Assembly (NCBI GenBank): GCA_963922205.1
Contig: CAWUHX010000233.1
Location: forward strand, 496,001 to 560,000
DNA from: Romanomermis culicivorax
Lineage: Eukaryota > Nematoda > Enoplea > Mermithida > Mermithidae
Length of the DNA: 64,000 bases
Direction: 5' to 3'
Position numbers and translations under genes: made by a program. Below, piece after piece: positions 35,366 through 46,282 of the stretch (position 1 is the first letter of the stretch; each line of letters opens with the position of its first letter). The notes under the pieces were generated by a model, which saw only the letters and a program-made list of their open reading frames with translations, searched no databases and had not been told where the DNA came from.

Positions 35366-37660
35366 ATGCCTAACAAAAGGATACCGATAGGTAATACTTT
35401 GCACAGATCACCACCCAGAATGGCGAGTGCTGGTAATCTGCTAACTTTGTGAGATGGAGAGCAGCAAGGGCATGCTGCCCCTGACCCAGTGATACCATTT
35501 CAGACTCCTGTGAGTGTTCAACCATTGCTACAACATGCAATGCATTTTATGCCCCAAAACACAGGTGTACCAATAGATCACCCACCAGCAAATGCCATTG
35601 ATTCCCAAGAGGCAGGCCCAGTGAATCTGAAGCCAGATGCCGATGGACCGCCGCTCTGAAATATGAAAAGGTCACTGCCAAAGGTCAAATTAGCAGGACC
35701 AAAAAAGGATGTCATTATGCCCGAAATATGACTAAACTTGAACGAAATGGACCCCCAAATCCATCAACGATTAGAGACGGTTCCGCCTGCAGGAAAAAGC
35801 TCCCGAAATGTTCAATCAAGAGTTGGCGATGCAGCTACAGAAATTGAAAGGGACTGTCGAAGCCTTGTTCGACATAATACCAAATGCAGCCACTGAGGAC
35901 AATAAAAGGGAAGCGGACAGTCGCCGACAGGAGCTGGATAGACAGGTTAGACCATGTAATTGGAGTGCAGAAAGAGACAATCATCTCTTAGCTGAAACAT
36001 ATGCAGGCGCAGGGCCCACTAAAAGGCCTAAAATTGATGGAGGGCAAAGACTCAACTTTGAGCCCAAAAGTTGGAGAGGTCCAGCCAGATATCTTTGATT
36101 CGAGAGAGCTGAGCAATCAGCAGACCTCAGGAATCTAAATCAGATAGCTTCGCAGCATCCAACTTTAACAAGAGTGGTCTATGATGGTAGAGGAAATATA
36201 TTTGATCCAAATATACTTAGACCAGATCAACTGGCATGTTTCCCATACAGGGATTATAGGTTTGACAGAGACAATATGCCATCAAATCAAGGAGGTGTAC
36301 CACCTCAACGAGATCCAAATAGAGTTATGTTGCAATCTCTCAACTCTGATATTGATCCAGTATTAACAGCAGCTTATGATCAGAGGGAAGTGCCAGCAAA
36401 TAATTTGGCACAAGAGATTGTGGTTAGGAATATGGCTAAAGGTGTGTTACCCAAACTTTTAGATGAGGGTATGGGAAATCAGCAGGTGCTTAGCTTCTTA
36501 ACAGCACTCGAAGGGGAATTCCGTAGGGATACACCCGAATCAGCCAAGTATGAAGCACTGCTGAGGCTTTCTAAACCTGGACCGAAGGCTGTTGCGGGAG
36601 ACAACATGACCTATGGGGAGGCCAGGAGAGCCATAATAAATGTCTTTGCACCAGAGTGTTACTTGGAAATTTTGACTAGAGAATTATTTGTGATCCAACA
36701 GAGCCCTAATGAACAGGCCATTGATTTTTTAAAAAGAGTTACTGTACTAGTGGAACTAGTAAAAGGTGCAGAGACTGATTATTGACACCTCTGTGTACAA
36801 GAGTGATCACACATTTCAGTCTGAATTGAAAAATTTCAAGCATACCTTCAGAACTTGGTATGACTTGGCAGTAGAAGTTCATGATATTGAACAAAGATAT
36901 AGAAATTCCTTTCAAAGGTAGGGACCAAAGGGTACACAGGAGGATCCAATTGTTACTAATGAAGCAGGTATGCCAAATGGGCATGATCCCGAAATTGCTG
37001 TAGTTGCAAGAAATCAGTCAGAAGGATTTCAACAGGGCCAGAGACAAAGGTTTCAGCAACCATATCAAACTGTAGGTAATCAGGTACAAGCCCAGACCCA
37101 GAGGTCAAGGGGTGATTCCCCTGAAATAGAGGAGATTCCAGTTTGGGAAGCCCCTAGGGCTCAGACCAAAAATGCTAAGAAAGGATTTCTTCTATTAAAG
37201 ATTTCCAAAGAGATGGTACAACTGGTCAAAAGGGTCAACCAGCTTCAGCAAAAGGTTGATAATAGGCAAATGGAAAATCGGTCTGATGTGGCCATACCCA
37301 GCACCAGCCAGGGAGGTCAAGTCTCCTGAGATCCCACAAAGCCATGGTGTGAGTTCCACAAGAACATAACACATAACACTGCAGACTGCAGGACATTGAG
37401 AGTTTTGTCTGAATGCAATAGCAGAGGCAGAGCCAGCTTCCCTAGCATCAGTAGGGGAGGCTTCAACAGTCTTGCTAGAGGTAACTATAGAGGTAGAGGG
37501 GTTACCCAAATGCCAAGTTCAATAGCAGAGGCAGAGGTGCTTATAACATCAGCTATTCAGGTTATCAGGATAGCCATGAAAGTTATCAACAGAATTCTGA
37601 TTACAATGAATTTCTGGAAGCCAAAAGACAAAAAGAATTGTGAGAGGCACACCAGCTAGC
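35366..37660 (+). pseudogene. Element D gag
   Basis: It starts with MPNKR at 35,366, like the MPNERR start of gag in C. The N-terminal part is Pro/Gln-rich. The capsid block is at 36,174-36,784 (VLSFLTALEGEF, LLRLS). A C-x2-H-x4-H-x4-C zinc motif (CEFHKN then ITHNTADC) is near 37,345-37,390, followed by an RGG-rich tail (GNYRGRG). Gag packages the element RNA. Broken copy. Confidence 0.8.
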
Positions 37661-37827
37661 CCTCAGGAACAACATTTGCTGGATACATACCCAAGGACAG
37701 CCCCATTTAATATTGGGGTTGTTATACGAGGTCGTGAGACATTGGCTCTAATTGACACAGGAGCTCTGTGTAATGTGATATCAGCTAAGTTTCTGGAAGA
37801 AACTTTGGGTTCAGACTACACTGAATA
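37640..37827 (+). pseudogene. Element D protease start
   Basis: The frame holds ALIDTGALCNV, the DTG active-site block of a retropepsin, preceded by the TPASPQEQHLLDTYPRTAPF segment also found in C at 61,263-61,170. It ends where element C is inserted. Confidence 0.8.
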
Positions 37828-38990
37828 TGTTGTGCAGGTCTCTTCTGGTCTGAACTGACCTGTTAGAACTACTCCCTTGTGTTATGTTTATATCTCTGCT
37901 GAAGTTCGAGGATGTAAGCAATATGACTCAAGTCCTATTGGCTTGTACTCAATTGACTACTGTAGGTCACTCAAAGGAGCTTCCTATTAGTAATCGACTA
38001 AATACAGTGCAACAGTCCTTAAGCAGAAATGAACACAACCTTCAGTCACTAATAAAAAACTGGAAACACTAACTCTTGCAATCGAAGGGCACTCAAGGTC
38101 TCCCCAGATGCCTCCTAAAGGTTTACACAAATAAACAGAACTCACTATAACAATATATAAAGGAGCTGGGGCTTTACCTTGGCTTTGGCTCCCGTGTAAT
38201 GCAGCTCCCCCTTCCGCTTAATGGGCAGGTAATAAAATAACAAATAATAAATAATAATAATATTACTAGCAATATGTAAATTTGGGTGTTGGGCTGTCGA
38301 TGCTTGCCTTTACTAGGCGAAACAGAACAATACAATATAAACGGACACGACTCCCCCACGACACACCAAAATTATGAGAATGAATATAATAATCCACATT
38401 TCTCTTTTTTGGTGGAATCGTAACTTTGTCGATTCAGCAATTTTGCATAGATGTGGGATTGCTACTGTCATAAGCACATCCCCAACATTTGTCTAAGCCT
38501 CGGTGATAGTGCAACAGTCTGGTTCCCCAGACCTACAACAACAAAGATACTTTAACTTAGATGCAGGGCCTCACCAGAGAGCTCGGCAGTCTCCTAGCTG
38601 AGACAAGGAATCCCCTCAGGGATAAACTTACTTGATCACATCCCCTAATGGGTTTTCCGCCGCTTGCTGACTGCAAGCTGGCGCCTGGGCCTCTGGCCCT
38701 CCGCCTTCGACGATCGATAATATCTAAAGAATAAACAAATATATTTAGCAATATATCTGATGAAATATTTAAAAGAATGTGGAATGACCACAGTCGAAAA
38801 TATGTAAATAAAGACAGAAGTGCTGGGAAATATTTTATGGACGCCAGCAAAAATATATCGAGAATATAATAAAAAGGAATAAAGTGAAAGAAGGACTTTC
38901 ACTACCATTTTTGGTCTTTCTTTGGCGCTCCACTTCTATGCAAATGTCTGCGCCACTGGTCGTCCATTTGTTCGATTTGGAGCTGCTCAG
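37828..38990 (-). repeat. 3' LTR of element C (with nested LTR2)
   Basis: The minus-strand end is GACCTGCACAACA (plus 37,828), as in the LTR of D. The body at 38,990-38,488 matches the D LTR: gcgcagacatttgcatagaa, gctggcgtccat, agtttatccctgaggggatt, tctttgttgttgtag. The LTR is split by an LTR2 copy. The outer (5') edge near 38,990 is approximate. Confidence 0.8.
37880..38487 (-). mobile_element. Solo LTR2 nested in the element C 3' LTR
   Basis: On the minus strand it runs from TGTTGGGGATGTGC to AACATAACA and matches the solo LTR at 21,692-22,280. The flanks CTTG (37,876-37,879) and TTTG (38,488-38,491) are a near-perfect 4-bp duplication. On both sides the sequence is LTR of the C/D family, so LTR2 inserted after C. 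No internal element region is present. Confidence 0.82.
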
Positions 38991-39400
38991 TCTGCATGCT
39001 GCCGCAAGTCGTTGGTCATGGGTCTAACGGCATGTAAATCTTTTCCAGCGTCTCATTTTTTCTAAAATTAAATCAAAATACGAAACTATATTATACGATA
39101 CAACAAAGACGACGTGAGAATGTATGAGTATCACAAAATTTAAAATGCGCTAAAAATTGAGCATAAAATTGTGGCCAAAAATTTGAAAAATGTTTTTGCA
39201 GTTGCATTTTGCACCAGTTTGTCAAAAAGAAAATTTTGGTTGGCCAGCAGCATCGAAATTTAAATAATATTTTTGGATTTTGTAAATTTTTTTTTTGGAT
39301 TTTTGTAATTTTATGAGTATTTTTGGATTTTGTATTTTATGAAATTAGTAAAGAATATAAATGCGAAAAAAAAAAAATTTTTTGGCCAAAATATGTGCGG
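38991..39400 (-). other. Non-coding interval between ORF3 and 3' LTR of element C
   Basis: Very AT-rich, with poly-A/T runs and repeated tttttggattttgta words (39,260-39,340). No purine tract can be assigned with confidence. No gene. Confidence 0.5.
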
Positions 39401-40900
39401 CTAATTACTGCTGCTGCCTGCCGCCTCCATTGCCTCCTCGAGGCCTTCCTCGATAGTATCCCCTCTGGCCTGGTTGGCCTCGAGTCTGACCTCCATCCTG
39501 GCCCTGATTCTGGCCTTGTTGACTTCTGCCCCATCTACCAAGCGGTTGAAAGTTTGGATTGTAGAATTGCGCGTCCGGGTCTTGGCCTTGGTATTGCCAG
39601 TTTCCTCAGCCTCTGAAGGGTCCCTAAGGGCGCCCTCTGAAGCCTCCTCTGACTTGACCTCGGTCATACCCTGGTCTAGCCCTGTATGGGGCCCAGTTTG
39701 AGAACATGTCATCTCTCCCCTGTTGCCTTTGCGCTGGACCACTGCTAGTGGAGCTGCTGCGTTGCAGTTTTTGAGTCTGGAACGTTGAATTTGAAGATTT
39801 TGATGATGTTGATTTGGATCTAGAAAGCGGACTTTTATATGAATTGCTAGTAGCTTCACTATATGACCTCTGGCTGGCCGCAGTAGACAATTGTTGTGTC
39901 ATTGGCGGCTGTGTCCTAGCCGGTGGAAGTCTAGGCACTTTAAACTTACTTGGGCTCTTGGCAGCCATTCGCTAATATTTTTCAGCTTGTGGTCTGTCAT
40001 CACCTGGTGCCTTCCTTTTAACACCCATTTGGTTTAACCTCTGCAAGCCCATAATGATGTACTGATTAAAGGCTGCAATGTAGACCTCATCTACTCGGTT
40101 TCCCTGGGCCTCGACGACCAGTTCTTCTTCAACATCCTCCTCTGAACTGGACTCAGAGTCTGAATTTTGTATCTTGGGCAACAGCTGCTTTACTTTAGCT
40201 GGCAAAACAGCTGGTGCCGGAGGTACAGATTGCATAATGGTGACAACTTCTGGTTCAGGCTCTGCCGGCTGCGGTACCTGAGTTACCTGAGTTGGCTGTG
40301 CCACTGCTGGTTGTGTTGCTGGAGGCATCACGACTACTACTGCAGCTTAGCAGGGATGTCCAAAGCTGGTTGTTTTGCTTTGAGCACTGGTGCTGGCGCC
40401 TGCGGCTGTGTTTTAACTTGTCCCGACCCTCGAGCTTGGGCTGTTTGGGAAATAGAGGGACGGTTTAAAGGTACTTTAGAAATTAACTCACTGGTCGGGG
40501 TATAAGTTAATGATACCCTGGCATATCTGAAGCAATTGCTCTCTCCCCAAAACTTTTGCTGACGAATTCTGGTCTGAGTTCGAGCAGGTTTCGCAGTGGG
40601 TAAGTTGTTGAGTAATCGGTTGGATGTGCGTCTTCCGTCATCGGATAAAGCCTATGTAGTGTGTCAAAGTCTTAAAGCCTATGTAGTAAAAAGTTACATA
40701 AAAATAAGGGTTTACCTTGTAAGCTTCGTCCTTCAGTAATGATTTATGGTCGCTGATTTGTAAAATTTCTTGGGCTTCTCTGAACCATAGCAGGACGAAT
40801 CCAAACCGATTTTGCCAGGCGTATATCCCTTTTTTGGTTGGATGATGGGGTTCTGACGGCGGTAATGTAGCTGCTAATTCTAAATAATAAGCCAGGCGGT
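39401..40900 (-). pseudogene. Element C ORF3 (proline-rich, acidic patch, RG-rich tail)
   Basis: Minus-strand segments 40,331-39,972 and 39,968-39,401 encode a Pro/Gln/Val-rich stretch, an acidic patch ([16 protein letters not shown]), a Ser/Lys-rich segment (SRSKSTSSKSS) and a Gly/Arg-rich tail (GQVRGGFRGRP and further RG words). The position equals the C-terminal half of ORF3 in element B, which ends in an Arg-rich tail. RG-rich tails usually bind RNA; the role here is inferred. Part of a broken element. Confidence 0.65.
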
Positions 40901-42329
40901 CGCCTGACTTTCAGGACATGCGTTTGATCATCTCCTGGCCTTCTCTAGTATAACTATTTAAAAAGTTATAATTTAGCAGTGCGTTAGTTTCATAATCGCA
41001 CTCCGCTCTAGAATGAGGCGATGCCAAATGATAGGCCAATGGCATGAATTCGCAGATGAGCTCTAACTCTGGAAAGTTTCGCTCCTCTAACATGCTCGAT
41101 ATTTTGGCCAAGTTTGGCGTATAAAAGTTTGTCTTATAGACTTGCTTATGGCCTTCTATACCCACTGGGTAATGGTTGTTAGAAGAAAACACTTCCTGTG
41201 CAATGTCATCAGGCTTCCCGGCTTGTTGCTGGTATAACTTAGCATTTTCATAAAGCGTCAACAAGGTCTTACCATCTAAATCCCAATAGGATCCACCTGA
41301 TTCGAGATTTTATAAAATATCCTTGGCGTTATTGACCCAGTCTGGTATCTGTACATCCTGGATTTTGTCCCGATCACTGTCTTCAGTGTACCCATCGTCC
41401 TTTAGTGGTTTGCTATCTCTGGGGAGTAGCGCATAAAAACCACTTGGTAACTGAACCCCTTCAGATGAATGGGGTTACACTCTGTAGGTGGGGTATAATA
41501 ACCTGTGTTATTTCCCTGCATCTGTACTGCCCAATGGTTGTACATTTCACACTTCATTATATGGTACACCATATTAGGCTGTACCTGATTGGTTTCCATT
41601 ACTGGGGAACGGAGCCCCATATTGCCTGGTATCATTATGTGTTCATATTGCCTGGTATCATTAGATATTGTTGATAAAAATGTAAGGCAATGGTATTGAT
41701 CTGTTTGGGATCAACCTTGTCATGATCGAAAATCTGCATTTGCATTAGCAGTTGATTGGCCATGCCATAGTGAATCGCTGCAAACATGACTAATAACCAA
41801 TAATATGCATCTAGAGCTGCATACCTAAGCTCTTCTGGCAATATTCCTCTTTTGGCAAACCGATCATGGTTTGCCTTTAGTGAAAAATCATATTGATAGG
41901 GGCCCATGTCTATTAAATAAAATTCCGTGAACAATCCCTTTAACCCAAAGGTTTCGGGACAAATACCTGTTTGATAACACTTTTTCTCCAGGTTCACCCC
42001 TACCATGGTTAAGGCGAAATGGGCTAAATCAAAGTAGCGACCTTTGGTCTTCCTAAGATATTCCCTTAAGGGGACAGTTTCGTCCCTATCCTTATTATCT
42101 CACCATGAAGCACATACATTATAAATACTTACCAAGTCCTCCAGTACTGAATATCCGGTGAATAACATGTCCAAATTGAGGAAGTCGTGAAGGCTTGTCC
42201 ACTCTTTGACCATCAAGGTTGTCATATCGATAACGTACGTTTGACCATTGGTGAGCGGGAAGCTTACGTAGCGGGCAAATTCTTTTCCATCGGATTTTCG
42301 ACCTCTCTCGTTTTGAACAAGGTGGTGAC
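40901..42329 (-). pseudogene. Element C exonuclease-like ORF2, downstream piece
   Basis: Minus-strand 42,006-41,635 contains LRYAALDAYYWLL, the Y-x3-D motif of the DEDDy exonuclease family, aligned with YAALDTYY in B and YSILDTYY in A. Further on, 41,264-40,911 contains PLAYHLASPHSRAECDYETN, which aligns with the segment in B reading [16 protein letters not shown], so the domain after the exonuclease is conserved too. The frame is interrupted upstream by element B at 42,330. Fossil copy. Confidence 0.75.
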
Positions 42330-42333
42330 CTTA
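42330..42333. repeat. Target duplication CTTA, left side of element B
   Basis: CTTA lies directly before the 5' LTR of B and again directly after its 3' LTR (55,566-55,569). The 4-bp size fits Ty3/gypsy integration. Confidence 0.85.
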
Positions 42334-42924
42334 TGTTGTAGTGTGTTTTCCACCGATTTTTCATTGTTTTGTCAAAATACGTCACAAGCCCGCAGGTGGC
42401 AAGTGGAGAGAGCAACGCGGACCACCAGTGGCCATCTTACTGTAGCGCACGTCGGTACGCGTGCGCTGGTCTCTCTCTATTCACTTCGTAACGTATACCT
42501 TGTGTGTGTTTTATTTTTCTCTACTAGTTGTGTGCCCCGCCGGCCACCACTAGTACATATTAGCAGCCTCCCACCACGCCTTTTCGTCTTTTCTCGCCCG
42601 TGCGTGGGAGTCGATTTATTATTATTATTTTTCTTCGCATCGCCTGCCGCGTTTTTGTCACCTAAGTTTCCGTACTTTTATTGTATAGTAATAAATAGGT
42701 AGGAAAGCTCCTTCGTCTCCTAGTATTGAGAAATAAGGGAGACAATTAAAGAAACTAAGCTTTCTTTAATTGTTGGGTTAATCATTGTCGGGGTTTAAGT
42801 ACCAGCAGTTAGGTTATCGGGTAAACGTGGGCGTGGGACGCACGTACATTAAGGACGCAACCTCGGAATCCCAATCCTGCTTCCGCCGCACCATCTCCGC
42901 CCCGACCAAAAGCAAGATACAACA
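42334..42924 (+). repeat. 5' LTR of element B
   Basis: 591 bp, TGTTGTA...TACAACA. It contains a ccgtacttttattgtatagtaataaat segment (TATA/poly(A)-signal-like; AATAAA at 42,689) and a hairpin-forming aaactaagctttctttaatt word. Nearly identical to 54,975-55,565. Confidence 0.95.
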
Positions 42925-42925
42925 C

Positions 42926-42943
42926 TGGTGACCGTTTGGATTG
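42926..42943 (+). other. Primer binding site of element B
   Basis: TGGTGACCGTTTGGATTG starts one base after the LTR end, where a tRNA 3' end (CCA) would pair to prime minus-strand synthesis. The tRNA species was not identified. C and D have TGGTGAC/TGGTGGC at the corresponding place. Confidence 0.7.
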
Positions 42944-43060
42944 TACGTTGCCGCTCCCCGCTGTTGCGTTGCATCCGAAAAATCCAAAGAATTCAAAATT
43001 CGACCCCGCCGTAGCTGCGCCAAAGGGTACAAACGAGGTTATTACACCTTGAGAAAAAAG

Positions 43061-46000
43061 ATGCCAACGGTAAGTCACACACCGCCGGACTTCACTCGAT
43101 TTCTGTTGCGCTCCAGTTCTCCGAACGCCACCACAGCCGCACGCCGCGCCTTGAGTTTTGATCAGATGCTGTTGCCGCGACCGTCAAATATTACGCAATC
43201 GACAGCAGTACCCACGGTAAGCCTCCCGCCCCACAATCCGCCCTTGTCTAATTTCAGCACTCCCGCGCTGGACGGGACGGCACAACCGCAAGCACCGCTC
43301 ATTCCCGCAACCGCGGCGACGACTAATTCTCAAACTCCGCGGCCCCTAAATCAAAACCTCAATACCGCTGCCGAAAATCGCCCTCACGCTCCGCCCGCAT
43401 CGCAAATGCCGCCGCCGACCGCGCCGACTCGCAGTAATAATGACCAAATTGTCGCCAGAACCGACTCTTCCGAATCCTTTGTCAATATCGAACCACCGCA
43501 AGCCCCAGCCGCCACCCGTGCCTCAGTAAATGATCACCGCAGCAGTCTAGCTATCGCAAACGCCAACGAAGTTCAAAATTTCCGAATCGAAGCACGCGAC
43601 GCGCTGGAACAACTCAACACCACCGCCGCGCGTATAACCAACAACGTCCCCACGGTACAAACCATCGATCAAATTATCGGCGCCGTCTCCGATCAATTCC
43701 AAGCCCAGCAATTACGCGTCCAACGCGAAATTCAAGAACAAACAAAAGCCACTAACGCGCGTTTCGCCGCACTCGCTGAGCAAATGCAACAATTGATTTC
43801 CACAACCGCCGCCGTGACGCACGCGCGTAATCCGCCTACACCAAGACCGCCGCCGGTGTCCTCACGGTTTCACGGCGAGGAAACAAGAGATATTTATATC
43901 CCCAATGAAACTCTCCGTGAAACTGAACCGGCTCAAGTCTTTGGCAGGCTACCAAACCAAGTCAAACCCAAAGCACCGTCAACGGATACCTTATATAATA
44001 ACGAATTCGCCCGCACTACGCGCGCCGACAAAGATTTACACCGTTCCGCGCTTCAAAGACGCCCACCGCCTGCGGCAAACCAGTTTGGCTTCTCAGATTA
44101 CCCACCCGAGGATTATTATGAACACCCGCACCCTCGGTACGACATGCCGCGCACGTCTCATCGTGAGGAAGATAGCCGCATCAAAACAATCGTCGACAAT
44201 ATGCATCCGCTGATAATCGACGGCGCCGCAACAAATAAACGCCTGTTACACTTCTTCATCCGACTGGAAAATGAGTTCGGCTACGACGCCTCCAATCACG
44301 TAAAGATGAGTGCCCTTCGCCGACTTACCCGCGATAGGCCGAGCGATATGATCCAAGATATGATGCGGTACGAAGACGCCAAACACTTGCTCATGTTCCA
44401 GTTGGCCCCCGATTGCAACCCGATGACTCTTAAACGCGAACTTGCGTCAATCACGCCAGAAGCTGGAGAGGAGCCTGCCGCATTCCTGAGCAAGGTAATG
44501 ACTTATGTACAACTATTGTATCAGCATGAAGATCAAACTTTCCGGCATAAACAAGTAATTGATACCTTTTTGACCAAAATGCCTGTTTTCTATCAACTCA
44601 CAATTGGCGAACAAGCAAAGGGTTTCACAAATGTTCAACAACTGGCCGACGCCGTAGCCAAAGCCCGTAGTGTCCTTAATGCAACTAAAGCCGAAATCGG
44701 AACCGCGGAACGACCTATTCTGGTAAATCAAGCTGATCAAGATGCACCACCACCGAAGTCGCCGCAACCATTTGACCGCCGTTTTGAACGCCGCCGCAGC
44801 ATGGACCGCCCTCAAAATCGCTACCGCGAGCGCTCTCCCTCAATGGACCATAGGACGCAAAATCCGGCGACGCAACCCACTAAATCCATCTCTTTTCAAC
44901 CACAAGCAATTGAGCCACCGCCGCCACAACTGCCGCGCATGGAGATGCTTCTGGAACAATTGATTCAACGATACGACCGTGACTATGAAGAACGAAAGTC
45001 TCGACAACGCCCTGAAGAAACCATATCCAACAATAGGCAACAAAGCCCACGCCATTCATCTCAGAACAGAGAACCATACGCAAATCGCTTTGACCGATCC
45101 GCCAGCAGAGACCGCGCAAGTACGACACAACCTACAGGTCTTTGGTGCGACGCCCACAAATCCCGCACCCACAACACCGAAGACTGCGTCTGGCTCAAAC
45201 GGCAGAACGCTCAACAGTCAGCCCGACTTGAACCAAACCCCCCAAATTACGCCGCCCAACCACGGCAAGTTGATTTTCGAAACAATTCAAACGACGTCCG
45301 TGGACAACGCGATTGGCGACCTCGCCGCGGAGGACCGCCCCAACGAGGCGCAAACTACGCCCGCGGCGCGCGAAACCATTTCTATGAAGGTAACCCTATA
45401 CAACGCCCAAATGATTTTGTTCAGAATACCTACGCCGTTTACCCGAGCCATCAATTTCCGGCGCCGTGGGAACAACATATCCATTACAACGCGGTACCGG
45501 CTCCATATGTCACGACGCCGACGGATTCATCGCGCGCTAGCTCTCAATCTTCAGAATTGCAAATTACCCTACCCACCCTGCCGGCACCAAATACCGCGCC
45601 AATACCCGGGCTCGAAACACGCGTTAACAATCAATCAACGTCAACGGCCAATATGGTTGTTCCATCCAAAGAAATCGCTTCCGCCGCGCCCATTGTTAGC
45701 CCCGGCATTGTCCGTTGGAACGCAACCGGCCGCGCTTTTCAAGATCCCTGTCATATCTGTTCGTCCGTTTGTCAAATTGATAACCTCACGCCATCTTCCA
45801 AATCGTTTGTTCGCAAGTACGCTTCTACAAGAGCTTTCCAAATCCCAATCAAAATTGGAGCCGTCAAAGCACACGCGCTCATCGACACAGGTGCCCAATG
45901 TTCCGTCCTCTCATCAGGATTAGTCAAACGCGCTTTTGACAAGCAATCGCTTCAACTCCCGATTTGCGGAAAAATCAAAGTAGCCGACGGCGCCGTAGTC

Positions 46001-46282
46001 AACGCTCACGGCCCGGTAGTCGTTACGATGGAATCCGTGTTCGGAGAGCACATGATCAAATGCGTGATCCTTGACGACGACGGAAACGATCAATTCATCA
46101 TTGGAACCGACCTCCTCGCGCATCCTGATATCCACGCCATTTTAAATTTTAAAGACAATTACATCGAAATTCAAGACGTTGAATTGCCGGTCAAGGTAAT
46201 CGCCTCGGTCCACCCACAAACGGAACTGTTTCTTAACGCCGCTAAGGACAACGTTTTAGAAGAAATACCAGAGGACGAATGA
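43061..46282 (+). CDS. gag: Element B gag-protease
   Basis: 1,073 residues from the first ATG (43,061); the frame is open further upstream without an ATG. The N-terminal third is Pro/Ala/Thr-rich. A capsid-like block follows ([20 protein letters not shown] at about 44,265-44,325), then an Arg/Pro/Gln-rich basic region. A C-x2-H-x4-H-x4-C zinc motif ([15 protein letters not shown], near 45,145) comes next, and a retropepsin domain with [10 protein letters not shown] near 45,878 and [11 protein letters not shown] near 46,100. Gag forms the particle and binds RNA; the protease matures the polyprotein. The zinc motif is the C-H-H-C variant instead of the common C-C-H-C. pol follows in the same orientation. 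Confidence 0.88.
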   Translation: MPTVSHTPPDFTRFLLRSSSPNATTAARRALSFDQMLLPRPSNITQSTAVPTVSLPPHNPPLSNFSTPALDGTAQPQAPLIPATAATTNSQTPRPLNQNLNTAAENRPHAPPASQMPPPTAPTRSNNDQIVARTDSSESFVNIEPPQAPAATRASVNDHRSSLAIANANEVQNFRIEARDALEQLNTTAARITNNVPTVQTIDQIIGAVSDQFQAQQLRVQREIQEQTKATNARFAALAEQMQQLISTTAAVTHARNPPTPRPPPVSSRFHGEETRDIYIPNETLRETEPAQVFGRLPNQVKPKAPSTDTLYNNEFARTTRADKDLHRSALQRRPPPAANQFGFSDYPPEDYYEHPHPRYDMPRTSHREEDSRIKTIVDNMHPLIIDGAATNKRLLHFFIRLENEFGYDASNHVKMSALRRLTRDRPSDMIQDMMRYEDAKHLLMFQLAPDCNPMTLKRELASITPEAGEEPAAFLSKVMTYVQLLYQHEDQTFRHKQVIDTFLTKMPVFYQLTIGEQAKGFTNVQQLADAVAKARSVLNATKAEIGTAERPILVNQADQDAPPPKSPQPFDRRFERRRSMDRPQNRYRERSPSMDHRTQNPATQPTKSISFQPQAIEPPPPQLPRMEMLLEQLIQRYDRDYEERKSRQRPEETISNNRQQSPRHSSQNREPYANRFDRSASRDRASTTQPTGLWCDAHKSRTHNTEDCVWLKRQNAQQSARLEPNPPNYAAQPRQVDFRNNSNDVRGQRDWRPRRGGPPQRGANYARGARNHFYEGNPIQRPNDFVQNTYAVYPSHQFPAPWEQHIHYNAVPAPYVTTPTDSSRASSQSSELQITLPTLPAPNTAPIPGLETRVNNQSTSTANMVVPSKEIASAAPIVSPGIVRWNATGRAFQDPCHICSSVCQIDNLTPSSKSFVRKYASTRAFQIPIKIGAVKAHALIDTGAQCSVLSSGLVKRAFDKQSLQLPICGKIKVADGAVVNAHGPVVVTMESVFGEHMIKCVILDDDGNDQFIIGTDLLAHPDIHAILNFKDNYIEIQDVELPVKVIASVHPQTELFLNAAKDNVLEEIPEDE

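Larger units (their letters stand above)
34662..37827 (+). mobile_element. Element D: Ty3/gypsy-like 5' portion, interrupted by element C
   Basis: A plus-strand 5' LTR (34,662-35,269), a primer-binding-site-like TGGTGGC just after it, gag and the start of the protease are present. The sequence then stops abruptly at the terminus of the inverted LTR of element C. Gag and protease are close relatives of those in C, so D and C are one family. D is broken, with several breaks besides the insertion. The remainder of D is expected beyond the window end, on the far side of C. D is the oldest layer of this stack. Confidence 0.85.
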
